Below the pieces are notes generated by a model. The model saw nothing but the letters and a program-made list of their open reading frames with translations, had not been told where the DNA came from and did not search any database. Shown here in pieces: positions 63,963-64,000 of a DNA stretch of 64,000 nucleotides. Each line of letters starts with the position of its first letter. The stretch's first letter is position 1. The translations under genes were made by a program, and so were the position numbers. The stretch comes from Alphaproteobacteria bacterium. GTDB taxonomy: Bacteria > Pseudomonadota > Alphaproteobacteria > Sphingomonadales > Sphingomonadaceae. The stretch covers positions 52,052-116,051 of the forward strand of contig JAUHYZ010000005.1 of NCBI GenBank assembly GCA_030426245.1, written 5' to 3'.

Positions 63963-64000
63963 TTGTGCTTCGGCGAAGGCCCGAAGCCTTGCCGGCAAGC

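Noticed and set aside
1-64000. CRISPR arrays, rRNA genes, insertion sequences
   Set aside because: No regularly spaced repeats, rRNA motifs or transposase genes were seen on either strand.

Overview
The window is high-GC alphaproteobacterial DNA, most likely from a sphingomonad (Sphingomonadales). The indications are the gap-pgk-class I aldolase block, a PrsK/PrsR pair of the XrtA/PEP-CTERM type, an imuA-imuB-dnaE2 cassette under a GAAC-N7-GAAC LexA site, many TonB receptors, and a TraA/DUF6118 mobilisation module. No genus can be fixed from this window alone. Gene density is very high; no gene-free stretch exceeds 300 bases, and the longest (61994-62267 and 9687-9915) are noted under their neighbours.

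Bases 1-32073 look like chromosomal backbone. They carry the 3' part of gap, then pgk, fda, thiE, efp, an inositol-phosphatase gene, tRNA-Leu(CAA), an SLC13 permease, an M20 peptidase, prsK-prsR, a DUF475 membrane protein, panB, an NSS transporter, the SOS mutasome imuA-imuB-dnaE2, an extensin-like protein, the phosphate regulon on the minus strand (phoR, Pho box, pstSCAB, phoU, phoB) and a CPA2-type cation:proton antiporter.

Bases 32086-63906 are an integrated element. A 19-bp direct repeat marks both ends. The right copy is the 3' end (including the CCA) of an intact tRNA-Glu(CTC) gene at 63888-63962; the left copy lies 13 bases after the antiporter. The right end carries a tyrosine integrase pointing away from the tRNA, an AlpA-type regulator, a DUF6118 gene, a TraA relaxase-helicase, small traC- and traD-like genes, and an RSF1010/Ti-type nick-site candidate. 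No type IV secretion genes are present, so the element looks mobilizable rather than self-transmissible.

The element's cargo (32.2-57.4 kb) is a catabolic cluster. An eight-gene minus-strand operon (43828 to 35602) holds a small cupin, SDR, alpha/beta hydrolase, P450, HpcH/HpaI aldolase, bicupin protein, TonB receptor and VanA/DdmC-type Rieske oxygenase. Facing it is an amidohydrolase gene, followed by an MFS transporter, an adrenodoxin-type ferredoxin (the probable P450 partner), a small HTH-like protein, and a second TonB receptor plus Rieske pair. After these comes a PcpA/LinE-like (chloro)hydroquinone 1,2-dioxygenase. The lower pathway is recognisable: ring cleavage, maleylacetate reductase, 3-oxoadipate CoA-transferase (pcaIJ), and 3-oxoadipyl-CoA thiolase (pcaF), giving succinyl-CoA and acetyl-CoA. 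One IclR and two LysR regulators and a methylmalonate-semialdehyde dehydrogenase complete the cargo. The upper substrate is not identifiable by reading; a methoxylated or otherwise substituted (possibly halogenated) aromatic acid is an inference from the oxygenase types.
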